A DNA stretch of 15,640 bases from Basidiobolus heterosporus B8920 (GCA_000697455.1 JNET01033072.1:1-15640), one strand, 5' to 3'; positions 1-9,694 are shown, counted from the stretch's first letter. Numbers and translations are program-made. Notes: generated from the letters alone by a model not told the origin.

Positions 1-811
1 TAGACGCTTACAATTTGACTTTGGCAGCTTCTGCATCTTCCGACTCCAACTCTACCTCATAGCCTCTGCCAAAAGGAAACTGATAAAACATAAGTAAGCT
101 GGATCTTTCACCATGTAACATATCCAAAAAAAAGTACTTCAGTGTTATCCACGGCCAAAATATAATTTTCCCATTCGTAGAGTTTTCTCAGAGTATTATA
201 GTACCCAACCAATTTATAAGAATTAACAGGATAATTCTTCACTATACTCTCCAGAAGTGGACTCCTGATATTACCATGAATGTTAGCCAGAGTATATCCA
301 GAATGAATAAAAGATATGCAACATATATACTTGGTGGAGTGTTGACGAAGGGTATTAGGATTTTTGACAATGCCGTCCACTAAATCGTAGTCAAAGGATT
401 CTTCCGTCTAACAAATATTCAGGTAATCAGGAAGGTTGTTCAAGTTCAAGTTCATACCTCGATACAATAGAACAAACCTCTTCAACTCGGGATATACCCG
501 CTTCTAATACCGCGTTTCCCTTCAAAGTAATCTTAGCTTTCTTTTGCTCTTCTGATTGAGTGGGCGTAGTTTTTGATATCTTACGGAGGCGAAAAACTGT
601 ACGTTTTTGTTCACTAGTCAAATAATATAGCTTAGTCTATGTGACCAGTCTAATCCCGGGAAAAGCAATATTTCACTTACAGTTCATGCTCACTTCCATC
701 AAAATAATAGTTTTCTTGTTTCTCTATGGCCTTGGGTTGCTTTCCTAAACAAGACTCAAACGTTTGGAGATCTTCAGCAGTTTGAAAACGAATCTTTATC
801 TCAATCTCCAT
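1..811 (-). CDS. CYTH-domain triphosphate tunnel metalloenzyme (plant TTM3-like), 3' end outside window
   Basis: Exons inferred at 811-681, 613-478, 407-331, 264-138 and 79-12, the last ending at a good GTAAGC donor, so the gene continues past base 1. The joined product starts MEIEIKIRF, the ExExK signature of the CYTH fold (residues 2-6). NYYFDG, then FRLRK (51-55), AKITLKG (70-76) and GISRVEE (83-89) follow. YEWENYILAVDNTE joins in frame to FPFGRGYEVELE (158-169), matching the D...YxFG..YEIE end of plant TTM3-type enzymes. These enzymes bind triphosphate or tripolyphosphate in a beta-barrel lined by Glu, Arg and Lys with a divalent metal, and hydrolyse it; the substrate here is unknown. The 66-base intron 330-265 has no in-frame stop but carries GCTAAC and CAG, and removing it restores family alignment. 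An in-frame upstream ATG at 886 would add 25 residues. Family certain; exact ends less so. Confidence 0.88.
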
Positions 812-886
812 GGGATTTGTTAACGTGGTGCGAACGTATCGAAGCCTGGAGCTAAGTGCAAATAAAAGTCCAGCGGAGGGCTTCAT
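812..886 (-). other. Possible N-terminal extension of the TTM (alternative upstream start)
   Basis: The frame stays open upstream of MEIEIK to an ATG at 886-884; a TAA lies three codons before that ATG. The 25 extra residues begin MKPSAGLLFALSSRLRYVR, with four basic and no acidic residues over the whole stretch, the composition of a mitochondrial presequence. Neither ATG has a purine at -3, but the inner one has G at +4. Either this is 5' UTR or a second start giving a mitochondrial form. No transcript evidence is available. Confidence 0.35.
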
Positions 887-1731
887 ATGTGGTTAATAAT
901 TTGCCAAAAGATGATCAGAAATTATCAAAGGCTGATTTTCTCTGGGATAATTTATTTGGCTCATATAACGTTTAGTTAAAGGCCAAGGGTAACCAAGTTT
1001 TGATGAACTCTTTGGGTTATAGTTGAACAAGTGTAAACCGGTTTAGGGGGTCTGTCGTGTTGAGTCGATGACCGAGCAATTGTTTGGGACACCCGGACAT
1101 AGATTCCAACATATCCTCGGGATTGAGTCGTACACTTGATGAATCAACTCCTAAAGAGTAAGCAGCTTGAACATGAGGCAAGTTTTGTTAAACTAATCAG
1201 AGCGTCAGCTAAGTAGGTGTGAAATCTACAAGTCGCTTTATGGAATGTTATGAGTAAATAAAGCTTGTAAAGATCAAAGTGGTATCAGCTGCATTCGAAG
1301 GAAAATCACTGAGACAACTCGGTAGAATTGATTGCATTTGCCGTTAAACGGAGGTTCATGGTTTATTTAGGGTTAGGGAATGATGCATTACAATAAAGAC
1401 CTTCCTTTCTCGCTCTAGACCGAGATCTGTAATACGAGCTGAATTCTAAGTCTTAAAAACCGGTATTGTATTCTTCATGTATATATGAAAGTATGTACAA
1501 TGCCTCCATGACACTAATCTGTAACCTCCACTAATTCAGGAGAGTTGGTTGCAGAGTGAGTCTCATTGTTTATTCAATTAGACCAAGTAGAGAGGCGGCT
1601 TTTCTTCAAGTGGCTGGCTGGAGATCCTGAACGGACAACGGGTCTCATGGATATCCAGTAAATCGAATCTTCGGGACAAAAATAAAGAATCTTGTTGGAC
1701 CTTTACAGACTCGCACATACTTTAGGTGAAA
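887..1731. other. Intergenic, no gene seen
   Basis: Lies between the start of the minus-strand TTM gene and the end of the minus-strand zinc-finger gene, so it should hold the TTM promoter and the zinc-finger 3' UTR. No open frame of note, tRNA or long repeat was found by eye. The only recognisable motif is a short telomere-like TTAGGG pair at 1367-1378. Confidence 0.6.
1367..1378 (+). repeat. Two telomere-like TTAGGG units
   Basis: TTAGGGTTAGGG occurs once here, about 556 bases upstream of the TTM start. TTAGGG is the telomere unit of many fungi, and in yeasts short internal copies bind Tbf1-type factors in promoters. Two units are too few to call a telomere scar; a regulatory site or chance are both possible. 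Confidence 0.45.
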
Positions 1732-2292
1732 TCATATAGAAAAATGGGTTTTGTGATGACGACGCAAATTCGATAGAACTGAAAATCTCTTACTACATCC
1801 GAATACATCGCATTCATAAGGCTTCTCACCGGTGTGGGAAAGGATATGTATCTTGAGCGAGCTGGGTCTTGTGAATCTTTTCTGGCACACGCCGCAGACA
1901 TGTCGCTTATTTCGTCCATCCATGAGCCTGGGTTGAGGTAGTTTAAGGAAGCGAACATGATTTGCAAAATAATCCTCGTCTGAGCCCATGGTTGGTGAAT
2001 GAGATTGTCGATACGATGTAGTTCGGGTGGGGTAAGGCTCCGTCAATGAACACCTCGTTGCCGTGAGTAAATCCCGAATCCCTGGCAGAGAGTCAACAGT
2101 GCTCGTCGGACTGAGTGACGAGCGATAGACTCTTGAATGGTTGTTGGGATTGATAGGCGGTAGTTTGAGATCTTGAAGTAGCTCCAACGTAGGAAGGCGA
2201 TGAATGAACTGCTCTGGAAGAGATTGATCTAGACGTAGGTAACTGCATCTCGTGGGCAGAGTAGAACTGTAGAATGCAACATGCGAATTCAT
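1732..2292 (-). CDS. Two-finger C2H2 zinc-finger protein, probable transcription factor
   Basis: Single open frame of 186 codons plus stop, starting at the only sensible ATG (2292-2290). The first 125 residues are Ser/Pro/Thr-rich and look disordered. Two adjacent C2H2 fingers lie at the C-terminus: Cys133, Cys136, His149, His153 and Cys161, Cys166, His179, His183, joined by the classic linker HTGEKPY. The second finger has the longer C-x4-C spacing. The RHVCGVCQKRFTRPSSLKIH and SNLRRHHKTH parts resemble a common fungal family of short C2H2 regulators with the fingers near the C-terminus. It presumably binds DNA in the nucleus; the target genes cannot be told. It stops only three residues after the last His. 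Codon use is unremarkable. The fold is certain, the biological role unknown. Confidence 0.85.
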   Translation of the reverse strand: MNSHVAFYSSTLPTRCSYLRLDQSLPEQFIHRLPTLELLQDLKLPPINPNNHSRVYRSSLSPTSTVDSLPGIRDLLTATRCSLTEPYPTRTTSYRQSHSPTMGSDEDYFANHVRFLKLPQPRLMDGRNKRHVCGVCQKRFTRPSSLKIHILSHTGEKPYECDVFGCSKRFSVLSNLRRHHKTHFSI

Positions 2293-2550
2293 TATCGAGC
2301 CTGACGGAAATAGGACGACGTTGGGTCTATAAATAATTGACCAAGATCCCTAAATCCCTGACCCTTTTGTCTTGATCCAATACACTTGGATGGTGGGCCC
2401 TAATCGTCAATGATTATTCTCTCCAGTTTCACTTGCCATTTGAATTAATATCAGGATATAAATCGGATATAAATTCCTTCTTTCAAAGCAGAAGTGGATC
2501 CTGTTGAAAATCTGTCCAACCCGAAAAGCCGCCTCTTCAAAGATACACAC

Positions 2551-2869
2551 ATGCTCAAAAGATGGTTAAGGCCAATCCAAGAATCACTCGAAGACACAAG
2601 GAAAATCCTTCAAAATGAAGAAAATACGGGAATAATCAAGTTTGATTTGATTCGACGTTCTCCCTATTGTTGAATTGGATTCCACACAAAGAACGGTCTC
2701 AATAACTTTTCTGGCTGAGGTAAACTCGCTTCGTTGGAATTTGCCATTCCCAGACGAAAACACCCCGATCATCTGCTCCAAGACCAATGCTGCGTACACC
2801 TTCTACACTATTGCTCAGATATGGATAAAAGCCATTCGAAAGAATATAAGCCATCCATATCCGGTTTAA
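2551..2869. other. Unresolved GC-richer stretch, possible unrecognised or decayed coding segment
   Basis: Three frames are open here and none is recognised. On the plus strand, 2551-2673 begins ATG and reads MLKRWLRPIQESLEDTRKIL and on to a stop. A second plus frame from 2651 to 2869 reads FDVLPIVELDSTQRTVSITF and on, with many C-ending codons (for example WNLPFPDENTPIICSKTNAA). On the minus strand an ATG at 2854 opens a 51-codon frame containing GLGADDRGVFVWEWQIP. Because overlapping frames on opposite strands are open, the coding strand cannot be decided. A gene with unseen introns, a relic, or chance in a GC-richer patch are all possible. Confidence 0.25.
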
Positions 2870-3385
2870 TGGGTTTAAAGGGCTTAATGGGCTTAATGAG
2901 ATGAACAGGTCTCAACAAACTTCCGAGATTGATTTCGCCAGACAAATGGTTTTACCTTAACCCCCACATTTGAATTGTGTTCCTGGCATACACTTTCACA
3001 TCTCCTCCTACCCCTCTTGCTACCCTAACCCATCCGCCTTTCTGATCACAAATGCTCAATGCCTAAGCTGATCAAATCAGTGTAAACAAAGAAGGTGGCA
3101 CGAGGATTGGTGATTGTTGACTATATCTTATCTCAGAAAGTATATCGAGCTAAATAACTCACTTTCAAGGAATATCACTCATTTGGGACTGCAGCCACGG
3201 TAGCAGAATACTTGGCATCAGCCTGAACGTGTCGATATCTGAACTGATCATTACCAGAGTATTTGGCCTGTTGTATATATAAGTTGGTGGTGGTGGAAAT
3301 AATTCAACTCGTAAAGTTCATCTGATCAGAGTGATAGGGAGCTGGCTAACTCACAGGTTGGGCTTCTCTAGTTCAGCTAAAGCAA

Positions 3386-3391
3386 TTTATT
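3386..3391 (-). terminator. Likely polyadenylation signal of MGM101
   Basis: AATAAA on the minus strand, about 48 bases past the MGM101 stop codon, a normal distance for a fungal poly(A) signal. Confidence 0.5.
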
Positions 3392-3438
3392 CAATGATAT
3401 GGATAGTGATAGATGAGAAATTGTCTCCATCTAATTGT

Positions 3439-4543
3439 TTAACTCTCTTGCCATGGGTAAAGCAATGGAAGGTCTTTACGTCTCCAGAGCTTCTTCTTAT
3501 TACCACGTTCAACATTAGTAGCCCAAACCTCCACACAGTGCTCACGCTTAAATTTGGAGATGAATTGCGGATCCCTAGAAAGATATTAGTCATAATCAAA
3601 GCATTAAGAACTATACTGAACCAACCATAATTCACTGGCAATCCCTAGATCCTTACAACACCGCATCAGAGCATTTGATTTACATCCTTCGGAGGCGGTG
3701 GGAAGACCAGTGGGATCAAAAAAATCCTGTTCTCCACGAGCTTGAGAAACGAATCGTCCACGACACACAAGAGCCCATTCCCGAGAAATGGTTCTATCAG
3801 AAACACTATGCGACCCTCTGGGAACAAGCCCCCAACCTAATAGCACGACATCAAGCATTAATGACTCTTCGTACAACCCACAAAATCATTAGAATTTACT
3901 AACCTCCAGGTCCGAAAGCTCTATTTAAAATTCTTCGGTATTTAATTTCTGGAAGATAGACAATACCATCTAAACCGAGAGATTAGACAAAGTAGAAAGA
4001 ACATTAGAAATAAAGTGAACATCACGTGCCTGGTTTGATTTGTATGTCTTTAAGGTTAATATCAGCTAGTAAAATGTCTGCGATCTCCCGAGGAAAAGGT
4101 TCTGAAGAAATTCCTTCAAAAGAGTTGCTCCAACTCTCACCAATCTCATTACTTTGCTGGTTGAAAGCTTCAGTCTCAGGGAAGGCATCTGTGGGATTGA
4201 TCTTTGGTTTAATGCTGCTGCGGACAGTATCGACACGAGTAGCTGTTACAGGTTTGGCCTGAATTGTAGATCTGACTCCTGTTCTAGGTGTATATCTTGA
4301 ACCTTCACCAGTACCAGAACTTGCACTTGTACCGATGCTTGTACCTGTGCCTGTACCCGTGCCTGCACCTGATTGGTACGTCTAGTTAACACTTATTAGA
4401 AATAATACTTCACAAAATCAAAACAAAAGCATGTTTTGGGCATAGAAGGAGAAAACCTAAATTACCGCATACGCTCTGGCAGTGACTAAGAGCGAACTGC
4501 GCTTGAAAAGTTGTGAAACGACCGGTGTTCTTAAAGCGAGCAT
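3439..4543 (-). CDS. MGM101: Mgm101, mitochondrial DNA maintenance and single-strand annealing protein
   Basis: Exons inferred at 4543-4466, 4381-4030, 3969-3904, 3836-3626 and 3574-3439 give 280 residues, close to yeast Mgm101 (269). Residues 1-26, [20 protein letters not shown] and on, form a basic, acid-free mitochondrial presequence encoded exactly by exon 1. Then comes a low-complexity Gly/Thr linker (about 30-50), then the conserved core: [54 protein letters not shown] and [20 protein letters not shown] followed by ELWDPQFI. The core family resembles Rad52: it forms rings, anneals single strands and supports mtDNA recombination and repair in nucleoids. Intron 4029-3970 appears to use a GC donor. 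All joins keep conserved motifs in frame, so the identification is firm. It lies between the zinc-finger and CLIP genes, each with its own spacer. Confidence 0.95.
3970..4029 (-). other. Inferred GC-AG intron in MGM101
   Basis: The conserved core reads [16 protein letters not shown] across this 60-base gap. Frame and sequence are kept only if the donor is CCAG|GCACGT and the acceptor GGTTTAG|AT. The nearest GT donor, four bases further on, breaks the frame. Branch-like TCTAAT motifs sit near the acceptor. The other introns inferred in this window start with GT. Confidence 0.75.
4339..4370 (-). repeat. Hexamer repeat coding Gly-Ala/Gly-Thr dipeptides in Mgm101
   Basis: Five imperfect six-base units (minus strand GGTGCA, GGCACG, GGTACA, GGCACA, GGTACA) encode GAGTGTGTGT just after the presequence. 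Degenerate copies continue to about 4321. The length is a multiple of three, so expansion or loss of units would keep the frame. Confidence 0.75.
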
Positions 4544-5240
4544 ACTTTAGGGCAACCTAAAAATGAGACTTCAATCAAGTAGTGAAAGGACTACTACGGA
4601 TGAATCACCTGACTAAACAGGTGAAAAATCTGATTGAATGCATTGAAACAAAATTGCCAACAAGGTGGATGACTGCAATCATCACCAACCCATACATTTC
4701 TGCTCCATACATATCGGAACTCCAATTAAATAGCTTTATTCTTGACATTTGGCTCTCCTATAGAATAACGCTTTGCAACTTCCCAATGTTATTACTGATC
4801 AAATTCGTGGGAGGATGTGTTAATTGGAGACTTACTGATGAGGGGAATCTATGTATCCGCTATATTTATAGAACGGTTAGAGTTAACAAATACTCATGTA
4901 GTGTCAATGAATTCATATTCAACTATACAGTGCATGTGCTATAAAGTGGGGTGTAAAAATAGTCAAGTAGTACGAGGTTGAGATTAGGTGGATCAATATA
5001 TAAAGTGGCAAGGACTTTCTACAATTACATGTTAGTAGGGTAGATTTCAAAAATGGTTTATCGATTTCAGATATGCCCTATTCGAAGGTAGTTTGTCATG
5101 GATCATCCAGCAAAGGTGGTAGTGGGCTTTAATGGAATGTATGTATGTGCCTTCTTCGACTCCGCATGGTTAAAACGTCTATAGGATACATGGAAGGTCT
5201 GGTTAGTCTAAGCCCACTGTGGAATCAGATAGCATAGCTC
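4544..5240. other. Spacer between MGM101 start and CLIP stop; one unsupported open frame
   Basis: This should contain the MGM101 promoter and the CLIP 3' UTR. On the plus strand an open frame runs from an ATG at 4600 to 4944, starting MNHLTKQVKNLIECIETKLP. It is rich in Ile, Leu, Tyr and Asn, matches no family I know, and has no clear promoter or splice pattern. I treat it as probably chance in AT-rich DNA. No RNA gene or transposon was seen. Confidence 0.45.
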
Positions 5241-8200
5241 TTAACTAACCTCATCCTGGTTTGGACAGTCGTCAGTCCAATGATAGCCAAACTCTTCACA
5301 ATTCTCGCAATACTAATATAAACGTGTTAGAAAGCATGGTTCAAAGGCGTTAGCTGTTCAATGGTGTTTACCATAGCATTGTCGGAGCTTTTGTCGTTGA
5401 GTGATTGGCCGTGGATCGAATATTCAGGACACGAAAGAATGTCGTGACCGCTTTGGTCACATAACTCGCAGAATAGCTCTTCATCTACTGGTGAATACAA
5501 TATCCGGTTTCTTAATGAATTGAGGTTTGTCTCTGTGAGAATATCATCACCAATATCTAGGTTGTTCTTTGATTGAGCTAGTGACCCATCACCCCTGGCA
5601 CTCTCTAATCGCTTTTCTAACTGTTCAATTTTTTGTTTGAATTCGGAGATCTGCTCCTCTAGCTCAGTCTCTTTAAAAATCTTATCTTCAATTAGTGCTT
5701 CCAACTCGGCCATATTTTTCGCTTGAAGATCGAGTTCATGCTGCTTGGACAGTTCCAAATCCGTAATCTTTTTCTGCATTTCACGAATTTCAATCGTATG
5801 CCGAAGTCTTGTAGATGATAAAGAGTCTTCATCTTCGTACGAACTGAATTTTAAGTCAACAGTCTCTCGAGATGTATGAGCTGTCGTTGCGTCCAGATTT
5901 GGTTTGATTGGAGTGGACAGTTCTGCACTTTCAAGGGGTTCACTATGGAGCTTTTCTACTTCCTCCATGAGCTTCAAGCACTCAGTTTCCATATGAGTAT
6001 GTGCTTCTAAAAGATTTTCTTGGGCCTCCATCAACTGAACGTGTTCGTCTTGAAGTTTCTCATTCTCCTCAAGAACACAAGAATAATCTTTCTGTAAGCG
6101 TTCGAGTGAATTTTTCAGTTGAGAGATTTCTGCTGAACGATCTTTTGGGTTAGAAGACATTTCATCAACATTTACGTCCGAACAACCGCAAGATTCCAGC
6201 TCGTCAATTTTGGCTTTCAGAGAATTGATTTCCGAGTCTCTTTCTTTCAAAAACTCATTTAATCTAGCCAATTCTTCCTGTAAATTATCAGATTTATGTT
6301 CAGATTAATGACAATTAGACGAAGCGTTCGAGTTAATTACCTTGTTGTTTTGAAGTTCCCGATCTTTTACTTCTATTATCTTCGAGAACTCATCTAACTG
6401 TTGCTGAAGGATCGTTTGTTGTTGTGTCCAGTTGCTGCGTTCAGTATCGAACTGCTCAAAAAGAGTTCGAAGGTGAGCCATTTCGGATTTAGCATTAGCG
6501 TGATGCTCCAAAAGCTCTTGATGAGATTTAATTATATCTAGCTTTTCGGCTTCTAATGAATTGACAGAAGATAATAGTTCATCTATCTGAGATAGTAGCA
6601 CGTTTTTCTCATCATTGAAATTTGAGATCGCTTTTTCGGATTTTGAGTTTTGGGTTAGGCTGAGTATTTGACTACTTTGTTTCTGAAGTTCTTGCTTTAG
6701 CTTTTGGATTTCTTCTTTACGTTTGGTGTTACTAAGTTGATAATTGTCGACTGTCTCTTGAAGGGAAATGGATTCTTTTGATAATTCCTCTTCCCTCACT
6801 TTGGCCCTGTCAAGTTCAAACCGTAAGGAATTGGCATCTGATTCAAGTTGTCTACAGGCATTGACAACATTCTCAGCCTGTTCCTTAAGTGATAGATTTT
6901 CATTTTTCATCGATTGTAGAGTTCTTTCGTAGTGGTCGAATGCCTCAGCCCCCGCCGCTTTAAAGTCACGAAGCAACTTCTCTTGGGATCTGATTGTGGT
7001 TTCATACTGCTGAATCTTTCTCGTTAGACTGTCAACATCCTGCTTACCGCTGCTTGGGGAATGAGTAAGATACATATCTCGATTTGTCAATGTATTCTCT
7101 TTTTCGCTCTTTGCCAAGTTGTCGATAAACTGTGCTTTCTCTTTGTTAAAATCCGACTTCAGTGTATTTAATTGGGCAGTTAATTTTCCTATTTCAACAC
7201 TTTTTCCCTTGAGTTCAGCTCGCAATGATACGATCAGTTCATCATGCGTTAGATTTCCACCGTTTGAGGCTTCAAGTCGTAGTATATGATCACGAAGTTC
7301 TTTTTCTATAGCATCTTTAATACTCAAGACTTCCTTAATTCCTCTTATGGAAGAAAGAAAAGCCATTTCCTCAGTGTCCTTAGAATAGGAGTCTTTCTGT
7401 GAGCCAGAATCTGAATCCAAAGCACAGTTATTCAATATCAGCTCATTAAACTGGCCATTTAGTGTATCCATCTCAGCCTTTACCAATCTATAGTGCTGTG
7501 CTCTGGCCAATTTTTCTCTTTCCCATTCTTGCTTCTGTCGACGAAGGCTCTCAACTTCAGTTTTCAGAATTCCTAGCTCTGAATTGGATTTGTTCTGTTT
7601 AGCTTCAAGTTTTAGAAACTCATTCTCAGTTTTCAAAATCTCCAGTTTAAGATGCAACTGGCGAGTATCATTCGGATCATTATCCGTATTGGGCGTAGAT
7701 TCATGGGTCAATAGGTCCGAGTTCAATTCCTCTGCTCGTACTTCTTTTACAGGAGTACTGGACCGTGAAAGTGTTAGTGGAGTTTTTAGAGGAATATTAG
7801 GAGACGAAGATGGAAGTGAAAAGGCTGTTTGATATGGAGCCATTCTAAATATATGCATATGCTGATCTCGGAATCCAGAAGAGGTAGCAGAAATACTAGT
7901 TCGCTTGATTTCTTTAGAGAAAATGTAGCAATCTTCCGATGTTTCAGAGGCTGACTCGCTGATAGGAGTACATTGACTGAAGGAGTTGGAATATGGTATC
8001 TTCGATACTTTATGAGCTAAAATAAAAAGACCAGATTTGGGAGCGCACGAGAAATACTGTACTCTATTCATGGACAATTGTTACTTGAGAAGTAGAATCG
8101 AAAAGTCTAAAGGTAATACTTACCCATCTACAATTCCATCGTTTTTTCCGGCACCCTCGGTATCAAGCTCGACTCCAGCCCATATGCCTGGTTTGAATTT

Positions 8201-8671
8201 AGTGCTTCCCAGAAAACGAAGTGTACCTGATAGGCCTATCACTTCCACCTGGACCTTATCGCCAACCTGTAAGTATGAGGTAGCAGGCTTTAGTGGTGGT
8301 ATATTAATAGAGCTTCTTTTAGATGAGAGGATGGAGGAAGAAGAGCTTGTTGATTTATCGGAAGCTGAACTACTCAAAGGAGGTGAGTTAGCATTTGGTA
8401 GAGGGGAGGGTCTGCTAGCGGTCTTTGGAGGAGGTAGAGAAAAACGGTGGTGTGTAGACTTCAATTGGGCTAATTCGTTGGGTGCCTTATTTTGATATAG
8501 AGAAGTGGCTGTGAAACGTTCAGAAGGATGTGGCACTGAAGTTCGCCTGTTGTCTATACTACTATCTGAAACAATTCCCTCTCGAACGGAAGTTGTATTG
8601 GTTGAAGGAGCAAACGACTTTCTTTTAGAGGTAGTTGATATATTGGAGGTATTCTTTGGAGCTTTAAACAT
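5241..8671 (-). CDS. CLIP1: CLIP-170 family microtubule plus-end tracking protein
   Basis: Exons inferred at 8671-8124, 8063-6341, 6277-5372 and 5312-5241 give 1082 residues. A basic Ser/Pro-rich leader (1-130) is followed by one CAP-Gly domain (about 134-206) with the tubulin-binding GKNDG motif at 175-179, which the first splice join completes (KNDGIVDGVQYFSCAPKSGL). A second Ser-rich stretch and a coiled coil of roughly 750 residues follow. Two zinc knuckles close the protein: CELCDQSGHDILSC (about 1027-1040) and YCENCEEFGYHWTDDC, the latter on the last short exon. Family members (human CLIP-170, S. pombe Tip1, S. cerevisiae Bik1) ride growing microtubule ends and link them to dynein/dynactin and cortical polarity factors. 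With one CAP-Gly the layout is like fungal members. No C-terminal EEY/F motif is present in this model. Identity firm; the last splice less certain. Confidence 0.93.
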
Positions 8672-9694
8672 CTCTTAACGTCCTACCAATAGAAGTTTAA
8701 ATTTCCAAGATAATTAAGTAGGAACAACGAAGCTGTGTCAATCAAAGGAAGTAGCAACGCTCGAAGAAATACTTAAAACTATCAACGAGTAAGTCTGACG
8801 GGCACTAGTAAATGTAATGTAAGTAATCAAAAATTAAGGTCGCGGGAATGTATCATGGAATGGAAAAAGGAATTAAAAGCAAAGCAGGCATGAAATAAGG
8901 GATGAAAGCAGCCTGCACTGATCGAAGGCTAGAGCCTGTATTAAAGGAACTAAATAAAGAATTACAGATTATCAGTATAGTATAGAAAGAATAACAATAA
9001 ATGGCCGATGGATAGATGCAAACGACGTGGATTTATTACCGATCTCATCATATCAATTTCAACAGCAACAGACTCAATAGAAGTCACAGCTCATGAGGGA
9101 AGTACATATAGCTGCGATGGTATCTGTCGTATCAACTGAATGAAAATAGAATGCAACAGAGGACACAAACTCACACTCTTTTTGGTGGAGTAGGTGCGCT
9201 ACATGAGGCTATCAGTTTAAATTATGCTGGAATGTTTGTTTATAAACTAGTAGTAATTGGTCATATGTTTATAGTAATTGGCTTTTTGTATATATATATA
9301 TGGGTGTATGTATGGTTATAGTAATTAGTTATATATTTATAAATAATCTTGTAACCAGCTATTGTCAACTTTGTAGGCAAAAGCGAGATCTGTGGATGGC
9401 CCAATTCTGAGCCAAATCCTGTTGATGTCAGAGTATTCTTTCAATTTTAGACTCGAAGCAGATTGTAATTTATTTCTCAGATGCAATAATCTTGGGGATG
9501 AATTGATGCTTAACGTGAGCTTGGAGGAGCAGTTACCAGGTCTCTAATGACCACATTCCTGTAGTTTCAAAAGAAACTAAAAAGGGCTTTACTTGCACGG
9601 AAAATTGTATCCATCATGCATATTCTACTATTTGGTGTGTTAAATTACATGTTGTCGCTCTAAATAAAAGATGGCTATGCATTATGCTACTAAA
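8672..9694. other. Spacer: CLIP promoter and RSM22 3' flank
   Basis: About one kilobase without a supported gene. The right part is the 3' flank of RSM22, the left the presumed CLIP promoter and 5' UTR. An AT-rich stretch with a repeated AGTAATTRG motif lies at about 9246-9345. No tRNA, transposon or long open frame was seen on either strand. Confidence 0.55.
9246..9345. repeat. AT-rich patch with three AGTAATTRG copies and a TA run
   Basis: AGTAATTGG at 9252-9260 and 9273-9281, and AGTAATTAG at 9320-9328, the last two in a TTATAGTAATT context. A TATATATATATATA run lies between them at about 9288-9300. The pattern suggests local slippage and decayed duplication in non-coding DNA. Confidence 0.5.

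Larger units (their letters stand above)
2293..3438. other. Intergenic; promoter of the zinc-finger gene and 3' flank of MGM101
   Basis: The left part should carry the promoter of the minus-strand zinc-finger gene; an AT-rich TATAAATA-like run lies at 2326-2333. The stretch 2551-2869 is listed separately. At about 2867-2905 there are several imperfect copies of GGGYTTAA/TTAATGGG. The rest (about 2910-3385) shows no persuasive open frame, repeat or RNA gene. Confidence 0.5.

Noticed and set aside
1367-1378. Chromosome-end or telomere remnant
   Set aside because: Only two units, flanked by ordinary single-copy DNA and genes on both sides; described as a motif instead.
3675-3902. Plus-strand open frame over the MGM101 core
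   Set aside because: Antisense to the conserved Mgm101 exons ([25 protein letters not shown]), so a shadow frame.
4600-4944. Plus-strand open frame of about 115 codons between MGM101 and CLIP
   Set aside because: AT-rich composition, no recognised motif, no splice or promoter pattern; it lies in the expected promoter and 3' UTR of two minus-strand genes. Kept only as a note in the spacer entry.
8037-8495. Plus-strand open frame of 152 codons over the CLIP CAP-Gly region
   Set aside because: Antisense to the CAP-Gly domain and Ser-rich leader of CLIP, which explain the region fully.
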